NCBI GenBank assembly: GCA_011317545.1
Contig: WUJK01000003.1
Coordinates: forward strand, 3,782,001 to 3,846,000
Source: Coniella vitis
Lineage: Eukaryota > Ascomycota > Sordariomycetes > Diaporthales > Schizoparmaceae
Reading direction: 5' to 3'
DNA length: 64,000 nucleotides
This document shows, piece by piece, positions 1-12,050 of the stretch. Within the stretch, counting starts at the first letter, position 1. Each line of letters begins with the position of its first letter. The notes beneath the pieces were generated by a model, which saw only the letters and a program-made list of their open reading frames with translations, was not told where the DNA came from and searched no databases. The position numbers and the translations under genes are program-made.

Positions 1-1337
1 ATCTCGCCATGTGTTGTTGTTGGCTTCGAGCACACGCTTGCAACACGCACGCAACCCTCGGCGCGCGCACACACACACACACACACACTCTCTCTCTCTC
101 TCTCTCTTTCGTCGTCCAATATACCCAGACAGCCACTTGTGCCAGACCAAAGCCACGCATACATGGCCATCAAGCTCAATTGGGCGGAGCTCCCGTATCT
201 TTCCACACTTACCCTGAATCTTGTGTGCCCGTTCTGCTATTCTGTAAACGGTGTACAGCAGCGAATGCACCGAATAGCAAATGGAGGCCCAAAAATGCAC
301 CTGCCAATCACCAGAAGAGCACAAGCGATCATGAAAATTCCATTGGCCCTGCAAATGCGCCTCTGCTCTAAAGGAATCTAACAGCCCAGCCTTAGCTTCA
401 AGGTGGAAAACAAGGAGAAGAAAAAAATCCAATATCCCATAGGGCTTGGTGCCCGTCTTGGCAATCCCCGATTAGTAGTACTCGATCGTTAGATATTGCA
501 ACATGTCTTGCCATACTATGGACGCTTGCTCCTCATAGGTAGACCTGATCAACATCTGGTGCGGTTTCGTGTTTCGTCTCTGCTGAGCTCGTCCTACTGG
601 TACTGTTCAACCACACTAACAGAAGGAACAAGTCGAAAAGTTCACGGGGCCCCTATTCATACTTTGATGCATTTGACATGCAACCCCGGCATGACTACCT
701 AACAACAACAATCAACGCTCTTCTCGGCAAGTTCAAGAGGTATATCTTCAAAACGTCCCTTTGGCCCACAACTTCCACATGAGCCAGCCCTTCACTTTCT
801 TGCTCCAACCAGCCCTTGCAACCAAGACGACCCAAATGATGACCCGCAACGCCGAGAAGACAGAATGAACCGAGTCAAATGGATGAGACACAAACAAGAA
901 AGAACCCAACCCCGGGCTACAGTCAAATGCTCAGGGAAAGCCATCCTGAGGATACAATTGTCTGGCATGCGTATTGCGGAGTGCATCAGCAGTGTCAAAC
1001 TTACTGAAGAGGGCAACAAAGCGCTCTCGCCTCCCTGCCGGGTCATTATCCACACCTTTGTGATTCGGCGTGTTCGTGTCTTTGCACAGTGCGCCTCGCA
1101 AGGTAATAACAGAGTGCCGGAACAAGGACCAGACGTACAAAGGCTGCATCGGAGGACTGGTATACCTTGCAACACAAAGCCTGCCGGAAATGAATGCCGC
1201 GATGGGCACATATGTAATCAAGATCATTCCAATCTTCGAGAGGGCAACTACCACTCCATGAAACTTTGTCGGTTGATGTTGTATTTGGTAAATTGATGGA
1301 GATTAGTGTTTGCTGACCACTGAATTTGAATGATCGA
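1..1337. other. Intergenic, no supported gene
   Basis: Open frames here are short, overlap on both strands and show no recognisable motif. The only clear structure is the dinucleotide repeat near the left edge. The right end is the 3' flank of the CK2 regulatory subunit gene. Confidence 0.5.
61..108. repeat. Compound (CA)n(CT)n microsatellite
   Basis: A run of CA dinucleotides passes directly into a run of CT dinucleotides, about 45 bp in all. Simple-sequence repeat in non-coding DNA. Confidence 0.9.
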
Positions 1338-2581
1338 TCAAGCATCTCCAGCAGCGGCGACAGCAACGGGCCATTGACTCGAGGCTTCACCACCATGCTC
1401 CTCCTCCTCTTCCTCATCGTCCTCCTCAATATCACCATCGTCCTTGAAACCAGGCTCAATCTCCATGCGCTTGAGACGGCGGCGCAAATCGTCGCGCTTC
1501 CGCTCCTGCCACCGTTGAAGGGCTGCAGGCGCATGGACCTTGAAACCGTAGACTTTGGGGTTATATCGCTCCGCGGATTTGGTAGGAACCAGGGACGGAT
1601 AGACCTGGAAGAGAATATTGTGAAACGAGGTGCCAAAGTAGGCTCCGTCAATCGTAGCGTGACGACTCGACTTGGGGTTGTACATGTCTTCACAACGTGC
1701 GCACCAGAGCTTGACAGGCTTGAGATTGGGCACGTCGGAGAGACCCATTGGCAGGAGAGGGTGTGAATTGCAGTTGACGCGTGGGCATTTCCCAAAGTCG
1801 GCCTTTTTATACTTCTCAAGCTAGAAGGTAGCAAGCAGGTGGTTAGTACCTCTGTTCAATAGTATACGTTCTCTCTCTCTCTCTCTCTCGTTCGTGCACA
1901 AGACGCGGGCAGCATAATCAATATTACGCGTCGCAAAGCACATACCATTTTGCCCAAACCCCTAGTTGTGACAATGTAGCGAGCGTGTACCAAGCCGTAC
2001 AAATGGCGCGCGGATTTTTCAATGGCCTCGCGCATGTCGTCGTCGCAGTCGACATCGAATACGTCGGTGATCAAGTCCAATGCATACTGATAATACTGAA
2101 CCTCGGTGTTGAGTCCCGTCAAGTTGAATCTATCGGTCAAATATTCCTCGTCGATTTCGCAAAAGTACTCGTTGCCACGGGATGAGATGAACTGTTCCAT
2201 ATGGCCACTTGTTAGCTTCGAGGTAGAGGGTTTGAGTCGCTTTGACGCGCGTTGTGCTTGCAAGCTCTGCCTTCTTTTGGAACACTGCGTCATGGGCCAC
2301 AGCAACGGTGGTACTGACAAGCGGAGGAGGATTGAAAAGAAGGTGCAGAAGGTGCCATGCAAGTGATCAGAAGATGTGGGCAGAGCATTTCAATGGTATG
2401 CGACAGACCAGAAACTCTGCGCAAAGGCACATATAGTTTTGCAAGTCCCATGGCGTTGCCGCGAATGAACGACGAAAGGACTCGTTGCCTGGGGCAAGGG
2501 CAAAGAAACAAAGGGTCGACTCACCCAATCGCGCCAGTAGCTCGTGTAGTCACTCTCACTTTCTGACACAAAGTCATCCAT
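1338..2581 (-). CDS. ckb1: Casein kinase II regulatory (beta) subunit
   Basis: Regulatory beta subunit of protein kinase CK2, which forms the dimer core of the tetrameric holoenzyme. Three exons: 2525-2581, 1946-2191 and 1338-1820, giving 261 residues; donors GTGAGT and GTATGT and AG acceptors keep the frame. The N-terminus has the acidic autophosphorylation-type stretch SESESDY. An acidic loop DVDCDDDM lies near residue 67. The zinc-finger cysteines are C113, C118, C141 and C144. The C-terminal tail is strongly acidic (EDDEEEEEE), as in the fungal CKB1-type subunit. An in-frame ATG one codon upstream (2584) is an equally possible start. Intron 1 (2192-2524, 333 bp) is long for a fungus, and intron 2 carries a (CT)n run. 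The gene is divergent from the F-box gene. Assignment is firm; the choice of CKB1 over CKB2 is from the sequence style. Confidence 0.93.
1869..1889. repeat. (CT)n run inside CK2-beta intron 2
   Basis: About ten CT dinucleotides lie within the intron at 1821-1945. Confidence 0.85.
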
Positions 2582-3714
2582 CATGGTCGCGTTGGGGCTT
2601 GAAGTTGCTGGTCACTGAGTCGCTCGGCGTCGGGCTGTCGTTGGGATGTCGCGGGGCAGGATGTGTCGTAGGAAGGCTGGGGAAAAGGCTGAGCGAGATG
2701 CGGTCCGCTGTTGGTTGGTGAGGGGTTTCGAGTTGTGCTGCCCCAGTCGACGCCCTGTATCTTGCTGCGATCTGGCTTATCTGGGAAGATGACGTCGTTC
2801 TCTCCAAATCGGTCAAGACGCGGAAGGTGTCGAGAGGCTTTAGGTGAGTGGTGGTTGATGCAGATGAGGTGCCGGATACGTGAGTTGTGGTTCCCGGGGC
2901 GGCGCTTGGACTGGGCCCAAACTTTTGGATGGGCAGGATGGACTAAGCTGAAGAGGGGAAGCGGCCCGCGGCAGGACGCAGCCAGCCAGCCAACCAGTCA
3001 GTCAGCCCAGGGTTAGGGTAGAGAGTAGTACCACTGCCCGCTGCCACGGCTTGTTGGTCTCACATGCAGAAAAGAACCCCAGGTGCCAAGGACCCTTCTT
3101 TCCCCTTACCCACCCAGGGTGCTGCCAGCCAGCCCAGCTATCCAGACCTGGAGGCACTAAAAGAGCAGAGACGGGGCCAAAGAGGGCTAACCAGGCACCT
3201 AAGAGCATTTTTCCATTCTAGACCTCCTAGCCTCTGCCAAAAGTAAAAAAGAACGACCACAGAAAACGACAGCTCGTATCGGGTGGGAATTTGTCCGGGC
3301 TTCGCTCCATTGTCTGAAGGGTTGTTTGTTGCCAATGAGCGCTCAAGATAACCACAGCTCCTGCCCCAACGGCGGATTGTCAGCCGCGCGAATGTAACCT
3401 TGATGCGCCATCTACAACTCCACCCCCTCCCTCTTTGTCGCCCAGATCGACCCACCATGCCAAAACGGCAAAGAGGGAAGGGGATTCTAGACGCTGACTC
3501 GCATGCATGCATGTCTGGTATGGTCGGTTGGGTGGTGGGTGGGTGTGCGCTTGGCCACCATGTTGTGTAGCACAGAAGATTAACCCGACTGTAAGCTCTT
3601 ATAAGACGGGCCAGGTCCCCCTCATTCCTCTTCTCGGGGTTGATCATCAACGTGGCCCGATACCTTCGTTGGCTGTGATACCACACGCGCTTTGTTGGAC
3701 TGACATTGTTCACG
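2582..3714. other. Shared upstream region of CK2-beta and F-box genes
   Basis: This 1.1-kb spacer separates two divergent start codons and so holds both promoters. It contains short GCCA/GTCA repeats near 2982-3003 and a single telomere-like GGTTAGGGT at about 3010. No clear TATA box or gene was seen. Confidence 0.5.
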
Positions 3715-5366
3715 ATGGGCAGTTTCGACGACCTCCCCGCTGAGCTGGTGCTCATGATCCTGTCTTACGAGACCCTGACACCACGCGAATACTACTCTCT
3801 GGCGGTGTCAAGCCGTCGCAATGCGTCTCTGGCCAAGCCTTTCCTATACAGCAACATATCCACCAATCTCAACTACACGCATACCCGCTTCGTCGACAAT
3901 GAGCGGCCCTTGACCGCTCTGGCAGCCCTCGTCGTCAGCTTGGCTCTCCGTCCCGGAAATACAGCCTTGGTCAAACGCATTAGACTCGAAATGCCGTCCG
4001 ACGGCGACGATAAAAGTCCCATGTGCATGCTCAGCTCTGAGGATCTGGACGTCCTCGATGATTTAAGTAAGAGGTACTTGCGCGGCAGAACTGAATGGGA
4101 CCGAAGGCTTCTCACGACGAGAAACAACGACGCGCGCATTCGCTATAGCCAGGCGCCCTGGACACCCTTAGTCACCCTGCTACTGGCTCTCTCTAGCCAA
4201 GTAGAGGAGATTGCCGTGTCCTCTGCACACACTACACTGGATCCGATACAGCACATGGTGCGCAACTTGCCGCACAAATTCCCCTGCTTACAGCGTGTCA
4301 TGATCGACCCGCAGTACAAGATTCGTGCTACGCGCCACGGCGATTCAGAGTTGATTCTGCAAGATAACCTCTGCTGGGCCAAGTGCCCGAATCTGAAACA
4401 ATTTTCCGTCCATGGTGCAGGCTGTGATATCGACCGTCTGCATACCAGTGAGCACCAGTTTAGCAATCTGCTGCTGCATCTCCCCGTGGGGCGGCGGTCT
4501 CTGCCTCTTGAGGAGCTGACACTGACTGATTGTCTGCTTCCCGCACGTTCAGTGAGCCGTAAGTTGCCCAAGTACATTCCACCAGAGTACTCCGAAAATC
4601 GGGTTGCAACCCCAGAAGTGGCGGCGCGTCTCTAACTTTTTGAGTTTGGTAATCATTAGATCTGGCCGGTCTCTGCAAGCGCCTCTCTTCACTCTCCGTA
4701 TCCTGGGCTACCGGCCCTCTCTTCCACTACCTCCGCTTCGCCGACCTCGCGTGCAGCCTCCGAGCACACCAAGACTCGCTTACCAACCTCAAAATCGACC
4801 TGAGCAAGGTTCACTATGCCTTCTTACACCTCCCACCTCCAGTCATTCCCATTCCCATCCAGGACACCTTTCAAATCGGCAATGCAGCTCAGCAGCACAA
4901 CTCTCCGTACACCATGGGTATCGGCTCCCTAGCCGCCTTCCACCGCCTCACTACCCTCGAGATTTCACTCTGTGTCCTCGGCGTTTTCCCTCGGCAGAAC
5001 AACAATGCCAAAGAAATCATCGACATGCTCCCACCAAATCTCGAAACGCTCGTGCTACTCCCACCCACGCAGCAGCAGCAGCATGGAGGTCAAATGTCGC
5101 TCGAGGAAGTGGCCCATTGGATCCGGGTGGCGGGGCCTGCCAGACTGAAGCAGCTCAAACGTGTAAATCACGTTCCGATTGATGATCAATCTGCGGTATT
5201 GGCAGCAGTAATAGCAGCACCATCATCATCAGCACCATCATCATTAACATTACAAATCGGTGGGGCAGCAAGGATGGCGGAAATGTATCAGAAAGTCACG
5301 GCGCGGAGGAATTGGCCTGTGTGCAGTGCTTCTATGCATGGTTTGCAGCTCGCAGGCGGGCCATAA
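3715..5366 (+). CDS. F-box domain protein
   Basis: Probable substrate adaptor of an SCF (Skp1-Cullin-F-box) ubiquitin ligase. Two exons, 3715-4558 and 4660-5366, encode 516 residues; the intron is 101 bp with a GTAAGT donor and TTAG acceptor, phase 1. The first 40 residues match an F-box: DDLPAELVLMILSY followed by a leucine- and serine-rich stretch. The rest has no named domain, but repeated leucine-rich stretches (for example LEELTLTDC and LTTLEISLCVLG) suggest degenerate leucine-rich repeats, as in many fungal F-box proteins. I chose the ATG at 3715 because it directly precedes the F-box; an in-frame ATG at 3706 would add three residues. The substrate cannot be told from the sequence. Confidence 0.8.
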
Positions 5367-8300
5367 CCCTTCCTTTCATTCTATCCTTGATCCTGCAGAT
5401 GACTTCTCAGCATAAAGCCAATAACATACCCAAAAGATTTTTCATGAAAAAAAAAAGAAAAAGAAAACAGAGGGTTTTGACTTGTCGGATTTCACGGTCG
5501 GCTTCTAGCAATGCTGTGTTTACTGTACTTACTTTGTATACACAACGTACCCAAAGTATCGAGTTAGAGACTGTATTCATAACCGCTGAAGAAAGGCTTG
5601 TGGAGATACGCTAGGTACTGCTACTATGTAATATACACGTATCTAGGTACTTCTATTGCCCCTATAGAAAACTCTATGTACTATGTACGATGTAGCGCAG
5701 CGATTTGGATGGGTGCTTTACTTATAATCAGCAAAGCTATTGGGGTATCGCGAAATTTGATAAGACGCAGATAAGCTAGAACAGGCAGGGCGCCCGCAGG
5801 CCTGGGCGCCGCAGGCTGGGGCCGGTCCCAGGGGGGGGGGCCTAGAAAAAAGAACCTTTCTTTACCTACTCTGAAAATCGAAGCTATTGCCAGCTTTCAA
5901 GTGACCAAGCAACCAAACTCGCTCGGCATCAGCGCATACACACTACGAACGATGCTAAGCCTAGATTGCTTTACGTTCCGAGATAGCAGACTAAACTGCG
6001 GCTGTACGCTATTCTCAAGCACTGAAATCGTTTGCGATTTCCACCGTATCAACGAACACTTTTGAGCATTGCTTTGCACGAAGCAGCCGTGGCTCCATGG
6101 TGTAGGCTGTCACTATGACTTGAATACTTCCAAACGCCCCTCTTCAGAGCCCTACAGTTGGGGGCCATGGGGCCCAAGGGCCGTGCCGGCTCCACCCTTG
6201 CTTTCCCGTGTGTGGTTCCACAGGCGTGGCCCCCCACTCACGGGGAGGAACAAGCACGACCAAATAGAAGTACATGCCTAGGTAGCAAATACATATTATG
6301 TAGTACAATGCCATAGTAATGTGGGGCCGAGCGGTCTTGGATCTGCCAATTCCGGTCTCATAGTAGGGTTTATCTGGTACGTATACTATGTATAGTAAGA
6401 GCTATACAATTCGTGCCCAAGTGACGCACGCCTATTTTTTGTTTGGTCCGCGCTTGCCTGATTTAATAATAATTTTTGTTTTCTCTCTTCCTTTCTTGCA
6501 CGAGTTGAGTGTATTCCACACGTAAAAACCCTTCAAGAGCGAGCGGTAATAAAGAACGTGTTATTTCCGCGCGCAGCACCAAGAGTTGTGCGGGGGGAGA
6601 CTAATGCGGGGCCTCGGTTGGTGCCAGTCATCCAATCGACAGCGGTATCACCGATGATCGGCACTCGGGGCCGTCCAATAGCAATGTTGTTCTTGGGTTT
6701 CCAGTATCGCAGCATGCAATCCAAGGTATTTTGAAACACACCGCCTCCTAGCATGTTAATAACAAGTGCAATTTCAGTCGGTTTTCTGGGCCGTGTTGGG
6801 TGGGGAATTGGGATTGGGATTGGGAAAGAGGTCGTGTGACACAAGAGCGCGTATCCCCTCCCTTGGTGTGCGATGCATCCATCGCACCTGCTGTGTGGAA
6901 CAATTTTCTTTCCCCAGCGCGCAAGCTCTGAGCCGGTCAAAGCCTCGCCCACCAGTTCATACATAGCGGTGTGTGCGTCGCGAGCAGCACACACACATAC
7001 CATAGTACACACCTCTTTCTCCACCCTGTCGCCGGATCTGGCAAATAACAGACTGTGTGGCAAGGCGGGGCTCGGGACCTGAAATTTGATGGTGTGCTGT
7101 TCATCCTGCAGAGTTCGTCCAGCCCTATCATGGCTTGCTGTGGCTTTTCTAGACGATGGGTTGCTGCGCTCAGAAAGACGGAGAAGGCTCAACCGGGTCA
7201 AAATTATTACGCACCTATACAAGGACTAGATTACTCCTTCAATTCGAGATAGGGAAATATCTCAGCTGCTAGACCGCTGTTTCCAGAAGCGACCGCCAAT
7301 TCGTCTAGGCTTGCCATAAAGCAGATGCGGCACGTCAGAACCGGGCGATCGCAGTAACAGAAATTTGACAACATCTATGGCTACTATGTGCACCCGCGCT
7401 CCGGGACAGGGCTCGAGTCGCTGACCCCGCGAAGGCGTCGTCGGAAGAGGTGATATTTCCAGAATGTGCCTTCCTGGCCCTCCATCGCCTGCGCAGGGAT
7501 TTCCGACCTCCAGCGTATCGTAGCGAGCGGGCTGTCTCTGCCCAATGCTTGGCTCATCGCACGAGCTGCACTTGAGAAGCCAAAGACAGCTAGCTCAGTA
7601 GAGGAGACGTTATTGACAGCGAACATGTCTGCTCCATAGACAGAAGAATACTATCGCAGAGAGTGATGCGATTGTTGACGCAGCAGCACGTATCAACGCA
7701 AGAGATGGACAAGTCAGCAAAGCAACCACACACATCAAGTATATTGATGTGTCGTAAATGCTTGGCGTTCCTGTTGAGCATTTGCTTGCAGTTATGCGAC
7801 CTTTTCGACATCTACTATATAGTAGGTACTTAGACTTGGCGCCCAGCATTCTGTATTTGGAGAAGTGGAGACGAGGTTGCTCGCTTTCCCTATTTCAGCT
7901 ATGAGATGCTCTGTCGAATGCACATAGTAACAGTATCCTTTGGGCCCACTGGTGCCCACCTACCTTTTCTCGCGCAAAAACCCATAAAAGGCTAGAGGAC
8001 CAGGCCCTTACGTACGTACCTTGGAAACCAAACACGAAAGGAAAGCCCCTGCACAGGCAGGGTATCAAGGCGGGCCAGGTACTCAAGTACAAGGTGCGGC
8101 TGAGAGGTACTATAGTACTTCTATATGCTTATAGAAGAATATGTGCCACTAGCAGCGAGCCAGCCTGGGGATTGACTTTGGGGCTACCACTAGCACCGGG
8201 ATACCTGCATTTTGACAGATTGATAGCGCGGTTTCAGGTAGCCTAGATACTATGTACTGCTTGCTATTATATATGAAATCTATCAATCTATTGTAGCTCG

Positions 8301-11300
8301 TCAGTAGTCGGGCTAAGCAAGCAATATTGCTATTGTATCACCCAGCATCGGATTAAGAACCATAATCGTGCAGGTACATTTTGCGCTTGTCGGTATACAT
8401 ACATACATCCTTACATGCTATGTGGTGGTCCAACAGCCATATCCCATCAAACCCGCCAAGTCAGCAAATGCAATGCCAAACATATGCTATTGTAAGGCAG
8501 GCTAGTCGCAGGCGTGCGTTTCTTCTCTGCAGCTGTGTTTTGCTACACAAATCTCGGCATCCCTGCATTACAACTCGATCCGGCCAGGACCAGTTTAGCT
8601 TGGTTGCCTGACCACTTGGCACTCTCAGGAACGTCAACCCAAAAACCCAGTCGGATTGCCCTGTAGCATGCATGTGAGCCGGGTATTGATTGCCACGGCG
8701 AAATTTTCTCCTTCCCAACACGGCAAGAGCACGAGACACCGCAAGAAGCTGAAAGTTTTGGTTGGATAGAAATGGACGCGAGCATCGGTGCGTTGTAAGT
8801 GGAAGGAACGGAACGGCTGCCCTGCCCCAGCCCCCAGCACATGACTTCCATTCACACGCGCGTCAGAACTGCCTCTGAGCAAGGCCACGTCGTTCCCATT
8901 CTCCTTTCTGGCTGCATTCATGGTGAAACAGGCACGCGTTATCGTAGATCTTGCACCGTGTACCTGTGTACTGTAAATAAGTTACACAAGCCATTGGCTA
9001 TCAGGACGGAGCCTCACGTGCGCTGGTACCCAGATACAGAACGACATATAAAGGGGTCCCGGCCTTTGCTCACACCTACTACGCGTATGGTCCTCTAGGA
9101 AGCTCCGTATCATTACATACATAGTATTATTGTCTTTCTTTGGGCGTAAGGGGGGGAGGACAGCCCATGCCAGTCCCTGTCTGTCCCGCGCTGTGCCACT
9201 TAGTAAAGGTGCCCAGGTACGTATTTCAGATACCGCTCGCTCACTACATGGTATACAAAGGAATCGCCTAGGCATTGGATGCAATGTTGGCAGTGGAATA
9301 TGACGTGGTCTGCCAGAGCCCAGGGTCCTGGTTTTTGTGGCGGTGCTTACATAGTGCTGTAGTTACACCGCGGCAGAATGCGTCTGACACGTGGTTCGCC
9401 ATACACCGTGCGAGCAAGTATGGCCCGGGTCCTTGAGCACGACACAGATGCTATCGCCACTGAGCCTCCCTCCAAGTACGTACCTACCCAGGTAGCCACA
9501 TAGTCTGCAGAGCAAGCATGTAAGCAAGGCAACCAGCTACCGCAAAAGTCCAATTTTTAACTTTCAATATGCTGGTGTACAAGGGTCAAGCGACAAGGGG
9601 CGACGGACATGCTACCAGGGGGGCCTCCAGGGTAGTTCGCAGGGTGTACAGGACCCATCTGTTGATGGCTCTTCTAATCCAGGGTGGCTTTGTCGGCCGC
9701 CCAAACACAAAGTTCTGCAGTCTTCCATGGCGCATAGCACTTGCAGAGTACATTGTACAATCTCCTCCTCGGCCAGAACGGCCCCGCAGGCTTGGCAACG
9801 GTCTTCGTTTTCTTCTTTCTTAGATAGCTTCCACTGCCATGCGGCCAACCCAAAAGTATACGGAACTCTGTGGATCCATAGTCTCAAGCCAGGCTCGTTA
9901 ATGGGTAGTACATGATATGCGAAGTAAGCTTGTCCTAGAAAAGTTATCAACAATGCTGGCTTCAACACTGGACTGGGAGGGCGAAACGAAGATCAAGGCC
10001 TATGTTCCAAGCAGACCTGATTCTCCTTTCTCCATCGCAACACACGGTATGGAAGAAGGCGAAACCCCAACATGGAAATGCCACGTCGAAGAACCTCGAG
10101 TCCGAAGCCAAGGGTGCCTCGTGCCATATACTATGTACATGGCCTGCTCGGTTTCCGACATCGCAGGTCTCTGCTACTATGTGCTATGTATGTAGCATAG
10201 CATATACACTACTATGTATAGTAGAGCACTAACCTTGCAGAGCAAAGCGTTGCGGCCTGCTGCGGCCGCCACCCAACCTAAGCCCATATGAGGATGGGGA
10301 ACAGCCACCATCACGAAGAGCCGCACTCCCCTTTCCGGGTGGGCAAGGCTTGGTCTTCCAAGGACTTGGAACCTCAGAAGCAATAGCTTACACCCGCAAA
10401 TTATGCTGCCACAGTGCACCAGTGACCGCAGACTTTCATTGCATACGCGCCCGCCATAAGGGTACTTGCTATACTAGGACAGCAGAAGTATTACGCAGTT
10501 GAAACAGTACGGGGATGCAGTGATTGCGGTTTGAGTACTATAGCACTTCTGGACCGAGACCAGTCGACGGCAAAGAAGACGAGATTTGTGGAGATGCGTT
10601 GTTGGTGAGCACGAGAGCAATGCGAAGCTATGTTGTAGAATATTTTTGTTGCATCCGTATGGTGCGGCTCGGAGCCATGTGCGACAGTCAACCGTCTGGG
10701 TTGGGTTGGTACTGTGTACACACCACCTATGTACCGTTCATCTTCAGCACGCCCCACCTTGCCCCCAACTGTCCTGGCGGGCGCCCGGTGATGGAGTTAC
10801 GCACCCAGGGCACCCAGGTTGCCAGCACAAGACCTACATCGGGAACGCGAACTCCAAGCTGTAGGACTTTGGAGCCCGCCGTTTTCTTTTGTTGGCAACC
10901 TGGCAGCCTACCCTGTCAGCCAAGCTCGGTCATGTTTGTGCCCATATTGGGAGGGGGACCCGCTGCTGCGGGCGAGTTCACAGCCTGTCTGCAATGCTCA
11001 GCTGCCCCAGTCCACTGGCTTGCTTTGCTTGGGTACGGCAAGAGGACAGCCCTGGCCCCTCGCGCCTCTCGCGCCTGGCGTTGTCCACAGCATCACCACC
11101 CTACACCACTGCGCGGGCAGTAGCTACCCAGACTGCTCCTTGACTTAAAAGTCATGCGTCCCTTCCTTGTGGCTTCTCTCCATCTCCCTGCTCGTTCCTG
11201 CTCAACGCCGCCCACCAACCACCTTATCCAGCCGGTCCTCGCTCTCTCCTTCCCCCGCGACTTCCATGCGGCGACCCTACGCATGTCCATCTACTCCTGC

Positions 11301-11546
11301 CACTTGCCTAGGGACAAACTCTGTCGTCCCGGCTCGCGCTCCGTCCCCTAGTTCGGTCCAGAGTCGGTCCCAGAGTCGGTCCCAACATCTCTCTGCCCCC
11401 CACATTCGACAGGAAGCCTCCATTTGGGCACGTCAAGCTTGTGTCTAAGCACTGTGAGCTAGTCTCGTCATTGTACTTGTCCTTGTCGAATCTGTGGATG
11501 GCTACTAACGTTTTTGCAACACGCTAGGTCGTTGTCAATATTGTCG

Positions 11547-11581
<35 letters not shown>

Positions 11582-11624
11582 GCCCTCGTCTCTGTCGATC
11601 CGTCTCAAGCCCTCACAGCCCAAG
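5367..11624. other. 6.2-kb gene-poor region rich in TACTATGTA motifs
   Basis: No open frame here shows a domain, a signal peptide or coherent splicing, and frames on both strands are short and overlapping. The stretch carries exact TACTATGTA/TACATAGTA copies at 5622, 5679, 6384, 8248, 9118, 10129 and 10210, plus near copies at 7382, 9351 and 10173. Runs such as GGTACGTACC and AGGTAC occur nearby. A TATA-like TATAAAG lies at about 9046 with no gene after it. From about 11150 the plus strand turns pyrimidine-rich, like a fungal 5' leader. No long terminal repeat or transposase remnant was recognised. Confidence 0.55.
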
Positions 11625-12050
11625 ATGCCGTCCACCAGCCGCGCACAGGCAAGTGGCAGCGAAAGAGGCTCCCACTCAGCCTCTTCCCACTCGAACATCG
11701 TTCCAACCATGTCCAATGGCTATCACCACCAGGTCACATCAACTCTCACCGAGCGATCCCAGCACCAAGGAGACACGTTGATTGAAAGGGGCTTGCCACA
11801 GCAGAGAATGCCAGAGCCCGACTCGACGGCCTATAACGCTGGCGGTCCAGGTGCCCAGGATCTTATAGGCCTGGCCCTGCTCATAGAGTACCGACCCGAC
11901 TACCCACAGCAGGTGGATGACGACCTCAGCACTACCGACGGGCCAGCCGTCCCGGCTGCTGGTCAGGCAGCCAACACTCTGCAAGACATCGAACAGCAGC
12001 ATCCCAGAGGCAAGCCTTGCGGCACGCAGTTTGACGCAGGACAACCTTAA
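11625..12050 (+). CDS. Hypothetical small protein (weak)
   Basis: An open frame of 141 codons, starting at the ATG at 11625 with purine at -3 (CAAGATG). It is rich in Ser, Gln and Pro. The stretch DLIGLALLIEYRPDYPQQ is the only part that looks conserved-protein-like. An upstream in-frame extension encodes a poly-Ser run made by a (TCG/TCA)n repeat and is probably leader. A pyrimidine-rich stretch from about 11150 and a possible CTAG acceptor at 11527 would suit a spliced 5' leader. I do not recognise the family. It may be part of a longer spliced gene or not a gene at all. Confidence 0.3.
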   Translation: MPSTSRAQASGSERGSHSASSHSNIVPTMSNGYHHQVTSTLTERSQHQGDTLIERGLPQQRMPEPDSTAYNAGGPGAQDLIGLALLIEYRPDYPQQVDDDLSTTDGPAVPAAGQAANTLQDIEQQHPRGKPCGTQFDAGQP

